A stretch of DNA of 64,000 nucleotides, from assembly GCA_934693235.1 (NCBI GenBank), contig CAKUUY010000001.1, forward strand, positions 145,750-209,749. Reading direction: 5' to 3'. The position numbers and the translations under genes were made by a program. This DNA comes from an uncultured Candidatus Melainabacteria bacterium (GTDB lineage Bacteria > Cyanobacteriota > Vampirovibrionia > Gastranaerophilales > Gastranaerophilaceae). This document shows, one piece after another, positions 8,975 through 16,700 of the stretch. The notes under the pieces were generated by a model that was not told where the DNA came from, made no database searches, and saw only the letters and a program-made list of their open reading frames with translations. The stretch's first letter is position 1. The number at the start of each line of letters is the position of its first letter.

Positions 8975-10135
8975 ATGGGAATTATTGATGAAAAAGAATT
9001 TATAAAGAGGGTTTCTAATTTTTATGAAATTAACTTTAAAGTCGGAGAAAGAAACGATATAGCAGTCTTAGATTCACATGACACAAGATATTTGGATAAA
9101 TGTTTATTCAAGGCAAATTTGCATGTTCATACCCAATATTCTGATGGTGAAATGACTATTAAAGAGCTATTTGGCCAAGCTGAAGATTTATCAACTAAAA
9201 CACCTGACTTTATAGCAGCAATAACTGATCATGACACAATTGACGGTAATAAAGAAGCTGCACAATTAATAAAAGATTATACACATACAAATATTTGTTT
9301 GGGAGTTGAAATTTCGACAATTGCGATTAATTTTCCAAACCAACCAAAGCCTTTGCAGGTTCATCTATTAGTTTATGGAATTGATCCGAATGACAAAAAG
9401 CTTGATGAATATTTAATTAATAAAAGAATTCAAAAATTAGAACTTGCCAAAAATACTATAGCAAAATTAAATTCTGCACTTCCTGAATATAAATTCACTA
9501 TAGAAGAAGCTGCGAAATGCCATGGCATGATTTTAAAAGGTGAAGATGAAGTCGCTCATCCTCTAAAAAAATATACATCGGGAAAAATATTGTTAAATTA
9601 TTATTACCCTAACGCAGATTTTTCCTATGAAACACCAATTTATAAATTCAAGTACATGTTCAAAAGTCCAGAAGCATATCATAAAATTTATAAAAAAGTT
9701 CTTGAATTATACACAGGCGAAAAATTACCGGAAATACCAGAAGAAATTGAACAAAAAATTCAAACAGCAAGAGAAATTTATTTAAAAGCACACCCATCTA
9801 TAGGCAACATGCTTGAGCAATTTTCATCATTTGAAGATACTGTAAAATTTGTATCAACGTTAAATTGCGGCGTAATGTCAATTGCTCATCCCGCCAGAAC
9901 TAAAGCTTATTGCCCTGAATTCTATGAATATCTTTTTGAATACTTTAAAAAAGCCGGGGGCGACAAAGCAATGTTTTATGAGGGGTACTATCAATCCTAC
10001 GAAGGAACATATTACCAAGAGTGGAAAGAAAAAATTAATAAAGCCGCTTCAAAATTCGGTTTATTAAAAACTGGCGGACTTGATTCACATGGAAAAAGTC
10101 TTGTGGTAAGATGTCCTAGAAAGGAGAGAGCATGA
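8975..10135 (+). CDS. PHP-domain metal-dependent phosphoesterase
   Basis: A 386-residue polymerase-and-histidinol-phosphatase-fold hydrolase. The metal-binding motifs appear in order: HVHTQYSDG (about 50-58), ITDHDTIDG (about 88-96), a GVEIS strand, SIAHPARTKAY near 307, and GGLDSHGK close to the C-terminus. An insertion of about 150 residues between the third and fourth motifs is helical and rich in Lys and Glu. Related enzymes cleave nucleoside 3',5'-bisphosphates or short RNA; the actual substrate cannot be told from the sequence. The gene overlaps the next by four bases (ATGA), suggesting coupled translation. Confidence 0.85.
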   Translation: MGIIDEKEFIKRVSNFYEINFKVGERNDIAVLDSHDTRYLDKCLFKANLHVHTQYSDGEMTIKELFGQAEDLSTKTPDFIAAITDHDTIDGNKEAAQLIKDYTHTNICLGVEISTIAINFPNQPKPLQVHLLVYGIDPNDKKLDEYLINKRIQKLELAKNTIAKLNSALPEYKFTIEEAAKCHGMILKGEDEVAHPLKKYTSGKILLNYYYPNADFSYETPIYKFKYMFKSPEAYHKIYKKVLELYTGEKLPEIPEEIEQKIQTAREIYLKAHPSIGNMLEQFSSFEDTVKFVSTLNCGVMSIAHPARTKAYCPEFYEYLFEYFKKAGGDKAMFYEGYYQSYEGTYYQEWKEKINKAASKFGLLKTGGLDSHGKSLVVRCPRKERA

Positions 10136-10560
10136 AAAAATTGTTTGTATTTATTTTTTTAATACTCTTTTCAGGAATAGCAAGCGCAAATGATACAGGT
10201 TATGTCAGTCCTGAAACTTATGCTATAAACGAAGCCGATATGACAGATTATTTTGACATCCCTGCACCTCAAAAACTAAACATAGATGATTTAGACAATC
10301 ATATAAAATTAAACAAAACTGCACCATCAATCAAAACCGAAATATCTGAAAAACAAGCAAAAGTAAAAAGAGCTAAAGGTGAAAAGAAACCATATGAAGA
10401 CCGCATGATATATAAAGCTGCCAAGTGGTGGACAGAGCAGACATATAAATTTGACGACCCACACCATGGAGAAAAACATGAAATTAAAATCAAAGCGCGT
10501 GAAGCATATGAAAAACAGCAAGCAGAAGAATTAAACAAAAAAGGAAAAGAACAATTATAA
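10132..10560 (+). CDS. Secreted or periplasmic hypothetical protein (142 aa)
   Basis: The N-terminus is a typical signal peptide (MKKLFVFIFLILF, cleavage likely after ASA at about residue 20). The mature part begins acidic and becomes strongly basic and helical (KQAKVKRAKGEKKPYEDR, ending in Lys/Glu-rich heptads). It starts inside the PHP gene stop codon with an AGGAGAG site, so the two form an operon. No family is recognised. Confidence 0.75.
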   Translation: MKKLFVFIFLILFSGIASANDTGYVSPETYAINEADMTDYFDIPAPQKLNIDDLDNHIKLNKTAPSIKTEISEKQAKVKRAKGEKKPYEDRMIYKAAKWWTEQTYKFDDPHHGEKHEIKIKAREAYEKQQAEELNKKGKEQL

Positions 10561-10588
10561 AAAAGGCCGGATTAAACCGACCTTTTTA
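10561..10588. terminator. Bidirectional intrinsic terminator
   Basis: AAAAGGCCGG / CCGACCTTTTT stem with one mismatch and a 6-nt loop, between two converging genes. It has A-tract and T-tract flanks. Confidence 0.8.
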
Positions 10589-10591
10589 GTC

Positions 10592-10948
10592 CTATTTCCC
10601 GCAAGAAGTGCATCTTGGTTGGATTGGAGCTACATATACTCTTTCATACTTATTACATCCGCAGTCTGCAAATGCTTTTTTGCATGTTGGGCATGGCATG
10701 ATTTTAATCTTTGCACATTCATCACATTTTACTTTTTTGACTTTACATTTGTCACAATTTTTAAAACCGGTAAACGGATTTAAACTGAAATTGGTCTTAT
10801 TTTCGCCGATACCAACATAAGGTAACGGATTAAGATAAGAAATGTAAGGCATTGGATTTAACGTTTGAACTCCCTCCCAAGCAAAAACACTCTGGGCAGA
10901 AAATAAAATAGCTCCTACAAGCGTCAACGAAATAAATAACTTTTTCAT
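10592..10948 (-). CDS. Secreted cysteine-rich protein with CxxC motifs
   Basis: 118 residues with a clear signal peptide (cleavage after VFA, about residue 23). The first mature half is Pro/Tyr/Asn-rich with a repeated motif (NPMPYISYLNPLPYVG). The second half holds ten cysteines, mostly as paired motifs: CDKC, CDEC, CPTC, CGC and CTSC. Such pairs could bind zinc or another metal, or form disulfides after export. A TAGGAGT site precedes the ATG. No named family is recognised. Confidence 0.75.
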   Translation of the reverse strand: MKKLFISLTLVGAILFSAQSVFAWEGVQTLNPMPYISYLNPLPYVGIGENKTNFSLNPFTGFKNCDKCKVKKVKCDECAKIKIMPCPTCKKAFADCGCNKYERVYVAPIQPRCTSCGK

Positions 10949-11113
10949 ACAATACTCCTATTTAATGTATAACAAATATTTTAAATACAACTCACCACTC
11001 GTTTAAAGCAGTAACAATATTTAAAGATATATTCATTTTAAACTTTATTTAAAAATTTACGATAACCACTAAGGGAATGTATATTAAACTTTTTTCTTAA
11101 ACAAAACAGACAA

Positions 11114-11150
11114 AAAAATAAGGTCTGTAGTAAATACAAACCCTATTTTT
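11114..11150 (-). terminator. Intrinsic terminator of the SLH gene
   Basis: A 16-bp imperfect stem (two mismatches) around a 5-nt loop, with inner arms TGTA / TACA and outer arms AAAAATA / TATTTTT. It lies just downstream of the SLH gene stop. Confidence 0.75.
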
Positions 11151-11173
11151 AAATTATTGAACTATGCTAATTC

Positions 11174-12448
11174 TTATAGAGCAGCTTTAGTCGCAGGAAC
11201 TGAAGCATCATCTAACAAGATAACATAAACAACTTCGCCAGATTTAGCATGATATTGAAGACCTTTAGTTACCAAACCAGTAGCTAAACCAACAGCAGCA
11301 CCAACAGGAGCTCCTATAGCAATACCAGTACCAATTTTGGTCGGATCAGGAATAAATGCAAAACCAACACCTGCACCAGTACCAACTGCAGCACCTGAAA
11401 CTGTGCATAGAGCAAGTTTACCAGCAGTCATCCAAGGACCTTCTTTTAAAGAATTGTCTTTCGTAAAAGGTTTAGCGTTAAATGCAACTTGTTGACCTGA
11501 TGGAAGAACAATTTGAGTTAACTGAGGATAAACTCTAGCATTTTTGTTAAACCATTTTGGATCTTTGACTTCATTCAATTGAGCAACAAATTTAGTACCC
11601 GCAGGAAGAACTAAAGTTCCTTCTTGAGTATTGATATCTTCAGGAGCAACAAAAGTTACGATATCACCAGCTTGATGTTCTTCTGACTTAAATTTATCTT
11701 CAAATGCAACTGCCAAAACGTTCCCTTCAGAAATTACTCTTTCAATGTTATTAACTTTAACTTCATTGTTAGGAGCTTTTTTAGTAACAGCCAAATGTTC
11801 TACTGAAGTTACACCAATGTATTCTTGCTTAACTAAACCTAATTTTTCTTTTAATCTAGCTAACAAAACAGCAGCTTCAGCTCTAGACAATTTGTCATTT
11901 GGTCTCAATTCTCTTGAATCTGGATAGTTTACGTAAATTCCGTAATTAACAGTTTTAGCGTATACACTCATAGCCCATGCTGGAACAGTATTAGCATCTT
12001 TGAATTGGTTCAAAATAGACTTGTCAGCATTCATATCTTTTGTAATATGGCTAATTACAGATTGTGCTTCTGACCTCAATACAGTTCTTTCAGGTTGGAA
12101 AGTTCCGTCCGGATAGCCATAAACCAAGCCTAATTGTTGAGAACGTAAAATGTTTTCATAGTTAGGAGTAGCTTTTGATACATCTGAAAATTTGTTAGAA
12201 ATGTTTACATTCAAATTTTCATTTGACAATACTTTCAATAGGGCATTAACAAATTCTATTCTTGTCATGTCTCCTTCAGGATTAAATTGTTTTCCTTTAA
12301 GAGTCATAATATCGTTATCTACAACGATGTTGATTTCTTTGTTTGCCCAGTAATTTTCTCCTACATCAGCAATATTCGCAGCAAATGAAGGTGCAACTGT
12401 TAATGATAATAAACCCAAAATCATTAATCCAGAAATAAATTTGTTCAT
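11174..12448 (-). CDS. S-layer homology (SLH) domain envelope protein
   Basis: 424 residues with a signal peptide (cleavage after SFA, about residue 23). Three SLH repeats cover about 25-200; recognisable pieces are YWANKEINIVVDNDIM, GYPDGTFQPERTVLRSEA and LRPNDKLSRAEAAVLLARL. In cyanobacteria-like cells SLH domains hold outer-membrane proteins to the peptidoglycan-linked layer. The middle is a beta-rich domain of about 110 residues. The C-terminus (about 340-400) is a glycine-zipper stretch (GAAVGTGAGVGFAF, GAPVGAAVGLATGL), which can insert in membranes. This is not the long porin barrel of typical cyanobacterial SLH porins. An AGGA site lies 8 nt before the ATG. Confidence 0.88.
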   Translation of the reverse strand: MNKFISGLMILGLLSLTVAPSFAANIADVGENYWANKEINIVVDNDIMTLKGKQFNPEGDMTRIEFVNALLKVLSNENLNVNISNKFSDVSKATPNYENILRSQQLGLVYGYPDGTFQPERTVLRSEAQSVISHITKDMNADKSILNQFKDANTVPAWAMSVYAKTVNYGIYVNYPDSRELRPNDKLSRAEAAVLLARLKEKLGLVKQEYIGVTSVEHLAVTKKAPNNEVKVNNIERVISEGNVLAVAFEDKFKSEEHQAGDIVTFVAPEDINTQEGTLVLPAGTKFVAQLNEVKDPKWFNKNARVYPQLTQIVLPSGQQVAFNAKPFTKDNSLKEGPWMTAGKLALCTVSGAAVGTGAGVGFAFIPDPTKIGTGIAIGAPVGAAVGLATGLVTKGLQYHAKSGEVVYVILLDDASVPATKAAL

Positions 12449-12463
12449 CTTTAATTCCTCATA

Positions 12464-12492
12464 TTTACCAGTAAACCTTTTTCGTGTATAAT
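12464..12492 (+). promoter_or_regulatory. pyk promoter
   Basis: TTTACC (12464-12469), a 17-nt spacer and a perfect TATAAT (12487-12492). This predicts a 5' leader of about 70 nt ahead of pyk. Confidence 0.6.
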
Positions 12493-12567
12493 TATATCGT
12501 AGATAGAAAAGTTTGTAAACATGTAATTATAAATTTTAATAATTTACCCAATTAAGAAAGGAAAAGT

Positions 12568-14013
12568 ATGGATAATTACACTATGACTAAGATTGTTGCG
12601 ACTCTAGGGCCTGCATCATCTACAAAGGAAAAAATCAGAGAGCTTTTTAAAGCCGGAGTAACCATGTTCAGATTAAATTCTTCACATGGCGATGTTGAAA
12701 TGCACAAGCAAAACTTGTCTTACATCAGAGAAATTGAAGAGGAAGAAAAGACATTAATTCCTGTATTACTTGACTTACAAGGTCCAAAAATCAGAATTGG
12801 AACACTTCCAGAATCAATTGAAATCCATAAGGGTGAAATCCTTAAATTTCGTCACCAAGCTGAAATCACAGGTGATATTCTTCCTGTAGACTATAAAGGT
12901 ATGGCTGACGACGTTACACCTGGCGAAAAAATTATGATCGATGATGGTAAAATTCAACTTGAAGTAAAAAAAGTTGAAGATAGAGTTATCTTTGCGGAAG
13001 TTCTAACAGACGGACTTTTGAAACAAAGAAAAGGTATCAACATTCCGGGGTCTCAAGGTAGTCTGGACGTATTAACAGCAAGAGACTTAAAATTTGTTGA
13101 ATTTGCAGCACATGCAGATATAGATTATTTAGGTTTGTCTTTCGTTAGAGAAGCTTCAGATATTGTTAAATTAAGAGATTTGCTTCACAAGCATGGAAAT
13201 TATACTGCCAGAATTATTTCTAAAATCGAAAAACCGCAAGCAGTTAATAATATTGATGCAATTATTGAAGTTTCTGACGGTATCATGGTAGCTAGAGGCG
13301 ACTTGGGTATCGAAATTTCTAACGAAAAAGTACCTATCGTTCAAAAAACTATCATCAGAAAAGCTAATGCGAAAAGAAAAGTTGTTATCGTTGCAACACA
13401 AATGTTAGATAGCATGATTGAAAACCCAATTCCTACACGTGCAGAAACTTCTGACGTTGCAAATGCTATTCTTGACGGTACAGACGCAATTATGCTATCA
13501 GGCGAAACAGCAGCAGGCGCTTACCCTGTAGAAGCTGTAGCTATGATGAAAAAAATCGCTGACAATGTTCTTGAATCAACATTCATGAGAAAAAATAAAT
13601 TCCCAAGAAAAATGATAGAAGAAGAAAAAGATTCTCAAGCAATGGCTATCGGTATGTCAATCGCAGATATGACAAGAAAAATGCCGGTAAAAGCAGTTAT
13701 TGCATTGACGGGCAGTGGATTTACAGCATCTATGCTTGCTGAGGGCAAATTGAGCGTTCCAATTTTCGCGTGCTGTCCGGACAAAAAAGTTTGCCGTAAC
13801 ATCAAATTGTTTAGAGGAGTATACCCTATTCCTTTGAACTACGAAGCTTCTATTGATAAAAAATCATTATTAGCTTTAGATGAGTTCTTAATCAGCAAGC
13901 TAGGCTTATCAAAAGATGATTTCGTACTAATTACAGGATCAGTTCCTGAATTGTTGGTTGGTGGAACAAACTTCATCAAAATTCACAAAATCGGCTTGTT
14001 GCAAAAAGACTAG
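12568..14013 (+). CDS. pyk: Pyruvate kinase
   Basis: Converts phosphoenolpyruvate and ADP to pyruvate and ATP, the last step of glycolysis. 481 residues, the standard bacterial length with no extra C-terminal PEP-utiliser domain. Conserved parts are KIVATLGPASS at the start, MFRLNSSHG, LLDLQGPKIRIG, the catalytic lysine segment ISKIEKPQAV, MVARGDLGIEI (metal site), the signature ATQMLDSMIENPIPTRAE, and DAIMLSGETAAG. An AAGAAAGGA site favours the ATG at 12568 over the one five codons on. A strong terminator follows. Confidence 0.98.
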   Translation: MDNYTMTKIVATLGPASSTKEKIRELFKAGVTMFRLNSSHGDVEMHKQNLSYIREIEEEEKTLIPVLLDLQGPKIRIGTLPESIEIHKGEILKFRHQAEITGDILPVDYKGMADDVTPGEKIMIDDGKIQLEVKKVEDRVIFAEVLTDGLLKQRKGINIPGSQGSLDVLTARDLKFVEFAAHADIDYLGLSFVREASDIVKLRDLLHKHGNYTARIISKIEKPQAVNNIDAIIEVSDGIMVARGDLGIEISNEKVPIVQKTIIRKANAKRKVVIVATQMLDSMIENPIPTRAETSDVANAILDGTDAIMLSGETAAGAYPVEAVAMMKKIADNVLESTFMRKNKFPRKMIEEEKDSQAMAIGMSIADMTRKMPVKAVIALTGSGFTASMLAEGKLSVPIFACCPDKKVCRNIKLFRGVYPIPLNYEASIDKKSLLALDEFLISKLGLSKDDFVLITGSVPELLVGGTNFIKIHKIGLLQKD

Positions 14014-14032
14014 TCTTTAAAAATTCAATAGC

Positions 14033-14066
14033 AAAAAATCCTGATAGAAAACTATCAGGATTTTTT
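14033..14066 (+). terminator. pyk intrinsic terminator
   Basis: A perfect stem AAATCCTGATAG / CTATCAGGATTT with an AAAA loop, followed by T6. The A-tract on the other side also gives a T-tract for minus-strand transcripts arriving from the 6S-like RNA. Confidence 0.92.
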
Positions 14067-14068
14067 GT

Positions 14069-14248
14069 AAAAAAGCCCTGTACAGATGTGATTTTGTTAC
14101 CTGCGTGGTCTCGCAGGTGGGTGAACGCCTCGGATTATCCGTTTCCCACTGGCGATTATTCAATCGGTGGGTATACTTCACATCCTGTCAGAGTCAATTC
14201 TCCCTTTTATAATAAATGTAGGAACAAAATGAGCATCCATACAGAACT
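14069..14248 (-). ncRNA. ssrS: 6S-like RNA (ssrS)
   Basis: A roughly 180-nt transcript predicted from structure and its own promoter. The 5' end AGTTCTGTATGGATG (14248-14234) pairs along all 15 positions, with G-U pairs, with CATCTGTACAGGGCT (14088-14074), which runs straight into a T-tract. Inside are an unpaired 5' strand rich in T and A, an imperfect terminal stem (GGGAGAAT...GACTCTG against CCGAGGC...TTCACCC) capped by a CCCAC/GTGGG hairpin, and a 3' strand holding a small hairpin (ACCTGCG/CGCAGGT). A closing stem, a central bubble with a hairpin on its 3' side, and a terminal stem are the hallmarks of 6S RNA, which mimics an open promoter and binds RNA polymerase. The identity rests on architecture and size, not on a database match. 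Confidence 0.75.
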
Positions 14249-14254
14249 ATTTAT

Positions 14255-14283
14255 ATCATAACATATTATTTTGGCAATTTCAA
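14255..14283 (-). promoter_or_regulatory. 6S-like RNA promoter
   Basis: On the minus strand, TTGAAA (14283-14278), a 17-nt spacer and TATGAT (14260-14255). The predicted start, 7 nt downstream, is the first base of the long closing stem at 14248. Confidence 0.75.
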
Positions 14284-14294
14284 TATTCTAACAG

Positions 14295-14987
14295 CTACTT
14301 ACCAAAAATTTGTGCGCCAATATAAATACCAATGAATATTGATAAACAAATTACAGCAAAAGGATTTACTATCAGCAAACTTGGAGCATCTTTGCAAAAA
14401 ATATTCAAAGCAACTACAATTATTCCGATTGCAAGAGCTGTTAAAGAAAAAGGCATTGTGTTTTTACTATTTCTTATAATTTTTACATTATGGCAAAGCT
14501 TATCAGTAGAATACTCATCGACATTTGACAAATTTATTGCTTTATCAAAAGCATCTTTAGAAATTTGACCATTTGAAAGAAGTTTCTGACACGCTTTTTC
14601 ATATGCTTTTCTGGTTTGGAATTCAACAAGAGTAAGCATTTGCTCTTGAGAAAGTTTACTAAACTCAGACTCTTTTCCCATCTCAAAAGCCACATAAGCA
14701 ACTTTTTGCAAAATACTTTCATGATACATTTTTGGAATGTCTGAACGCAACAAATCTACGTATTTATGGAAAGTCCATTCAGAAATCAATTGAGTAAGAG
14801 CCTTAGCTGTATCAGGGTTTTCGATAGTATCATCATTAGAAAATGCTTCGCCTGCGAGATATGTAAAATCATAAACTCTATCTAAAAATTCTTTTTTGTG
14901 TTCAGATGCAATATCTTCCGGTATAACTTGTTCTGCTTGCTTTTTTAAATTTTTTGCAAAACCTTTAAAATCAAATGTTGCTGCCAT
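14295..14987 (-). CDS. Hypothetical protein with two C-terminal membrane helices
   Basis: 230 residues from the ATG at 14987, chosen because GGAGGG sits 4 nt before it. An in-frame ATG at 15005 lies inside the TATAAT box of the promoter and cannot be used. The first 180 residues are soluble and helical (FDFKGFAKNLKKQAEQ, many Lys/Glu). The last 50 form two adjacent membrane segments (LTALAIGIIVVALNIFC and FAVICLSIFIGIYIGAQIF). The body would therefore be cytoplasmic and tail-anchored. No family is recognised. Confidence 0.75.
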   Translation of the reverse strand: MAATFDFKGFAKNLKKQAEQVIPEDIASEHKKEFLDRVYDFTYLAGEAFSNDDTIENPDTAKALTQLISEWTFHKYVDLLRSDIPKMYHESILQKVAYVAFEMGKESEFSKLSQEQMLTLVEFQTRKAYEKACQKLLSNGQISKDAFDKAINLSNVDEYSTDKLCHNVKIIRNSKNTMPFSLTALAIGIIVVALNIFCKDAPSLLIVNPFAVICLSIFIGIYIGAQIFGK

Positions 14988-15003
14988 AAAACCCTCCAAA
15001 GGC

Positions 15004-15032
15004 ATTATACCATGTTTTTAACAAGAGGGCAA
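15004..15032 (-). promoter_or_regulatory. Promoter with very short leader for the 230-aa gene
   Basis: TTGCCC (15032-15027), a 17-nt spacer, TATAAT (15009-15004). The predicted transcription start near 14997 leaves a leader of about 10 nt that is almost entirely the GGAGGG ribosome site. Confidence 0.65.
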
Positions 15033-15090
15033 GCAACAAAACTGAAACGTTATATATTTAAACTCGCTCAACTCAAGCATATTTTCAATC

Positions 15091-16569
15091 TTATTCATCC
15101 AACCCACAATCTTTAGCTTTTTTATATGCCTTTTCTGCTGATTTGCTATTACCTAAAGCCCCGTAAATTTCAGACTGAACTTTAAAACTCCATTTGTCAC
15201 CACCATCTAACAAAATTGATTTGTTTATTGCTGTTAGAGCTTTCGAATATTGTTCTAATCTCCCGTATGACAGCGCCATCCAATAGTAAGCTGTACCATT
15301 TTCATCTAGCTCAATTGATTTTTCAGCAGCTTCTATTGAATCTTCATATTTCTCCAAATCAATTAGAATACCTGCTTTTCTACAATATTTATCACTTGTT
15401 TTTTCTTTTAATAATGATTTATTTATATAACTTAAAGCTTTGTTAGATTCATGACGTCTGTCGTATTCTAACGCCAAAAAATTTTCTATCTCCATATCGT
15501 TTGGATATTTTTCATAAAATTTTAACATTACGTTCAATGCTTCATCCGGTTTATCCATATATTTCAAAATCTTTGATTTCAATTCATATAGATATTCATC
15601 ATCGTGATTATTCAAAATTGCAAGATTTATATATCTTAAAGCGTTGGAGAAATCTTTTAATTCAAGATAACTTAAGGCTATCGTTTTATAGCATTCTTTA
15701 TAACTATCGTCTTCTTCCAAAATATCTTTTAAAATATCAATCGCTTCTTGATAATGATCTCCAATACAAAATAAAATTTCCCCCTTTCTAATTCTATACG
15801 GAGGCAATGGATTGATTTTTATAGCTTTGTCAATACATTCTATTATCTTTTCAGGTGGTAAATTAGTACAATATGGATTTGAAATAAAATAATAATATTG
15901 TTCTTTTTTCATAAAAAATTTAGTTAAATTAACACACTGCGTATAAGTTAAATTTAGTTTAAGTTTTGAAGCTATTAGTTGGAAAATAATAATAACAAAA
16001 ACTTTAAACCAATCCATAGAAAGCATCATAAAAGCATTTCTTTTAAATGCTTTTACAAAACTTTTTAAAGCCATATAAAAATCAAACAATACTTCCAAAT
16101 AAATAAAAATACAATAACTTAAATATTTAGAAGAGCCATCATCTTCGTGAGCAAGAACATTTTCTGCATGTTTTTTAACGAGTTTCCATTTTCTATCGGC
16201 AAAAACCGGACTACTATAAACGACAGTAGCACAGGCATCCGCTAAGTAGTAATCCTCTGGAGCTTTTTCTAATAAATCATTCACGTAATACTCTGCTTTA
16301 AAAAACTTTCCTTCTTCATTTAAAATTGATATTGCGACAACATCTGCATAATAATAGTTTTTATCAATTTTCTTAGCCTTTAATACATATTTAAAAGCTT
16401 TTTTGTTGTCGCCTTTTACAGAATAAGCATCTGCCAAAAACGTATAATTTTGTGCAGTTTTTTCCCCACTCGAAATTCTTTTTTCCAGCAAATGAATTAC
16501 ACTCCTTGCGGATAAAGGAGAAATTAAAATCTCAGCATCTTTATGAAAAACTGTGATATTATCGTACAT
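15091..16569 (-). CDS. Tetratricopeptide-repeat protein
   Basis: 492 residues from the ATG at 16569, which has TGAGGT upstream (an in-frame ATG nine codons earlier has none). TPR units run across about 30-110 and again from about 255 to the end, with consensus pieces such as ALRYINLAILNNHDDEYLYE, KALSYINKSLL, DSIEAAEKSIELDENGTAYYWMALSYGRLEQYSKAL and KAYKKAKDCGLDE. The region between (about 165-235) is hydrophobic and aromatic, including WFKVFVIIIFQLIA, and may touch the membrane. TPR arrays bind other proteins; the partner is unknown. Confidence 0.82.
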   Translation of the reverse strand: MYDNITVFHKDAEILISPLSARSVIHLLEKRISSGEKTAQNYTFLADAYSVKGDNKKAFKYVLKAKKIDKNYYYADVVAISILNEEGKFFKAEYYVNDLLEKAPEDYYLADACATVVYSSPVFADRKWKLVKKHAENVLAHEDDGSSKYLSYCIFIYLEVLFDFYMALKSFVKAFKRNAFMMLSMDWFKVFVIIIFQLIASKLKLNLTYTQCVNLTKFFMKKEQYYYFISNPYCTNLPPEKIIECIDKAIKINPLPPYRIRKGEILFCIGDHYQEAIDILKDILEEDDSYKECYKTIALSYLELKDFSNALRYINLAILNNHDDEYLYELKSKILKYMDKPDEALNVMLKFYEKYPNDMEIENFLALEYDRRHESNKALSYINKSLLKEKTSDKYCRKAGILIDLEKYEDSIEAAEKSIELDENGTAYYWMALSYGRLEQYSKALTAINKSILLDGGDKWSFKVQSEIYGALGNSKSAEKAYKKAKDCGLDE

Positions 16570-16700
16570 AACCAACCTCAAGTAAATTATCGGCAATTGT
16601 TACCAAATTCTTTAAACTAATTTACATTAATTTACAATAATATGTTAACAAATTTTTAAAACAACCAATATTTTACATAAATAAGGTTAGGAATATATTT

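Noticed and set aside
10949..11113. Small gene or RNA in the gap between the Cys-rich and SLH genes
   Set aside because: AT-rich sequence with no frame, stem or promoter that stands out.
14069..14248. SRP (4.5S) RNA or riboswitch as identity for the structured RNA
   Set aside because: The SRP domain IV pattern (GGAAG loop with the conserved asymmetric loop) is absent, and no gene lies downstream for a riboswitch to control. The closing stem and central bubble fit 6S RNA better.
14988..15005. ATG at 15005 as the start of the 230-aa gene
   Set aside because: It overlaps the TATAAT box, while GGAGGG sits correctly before the ATG at 14987.
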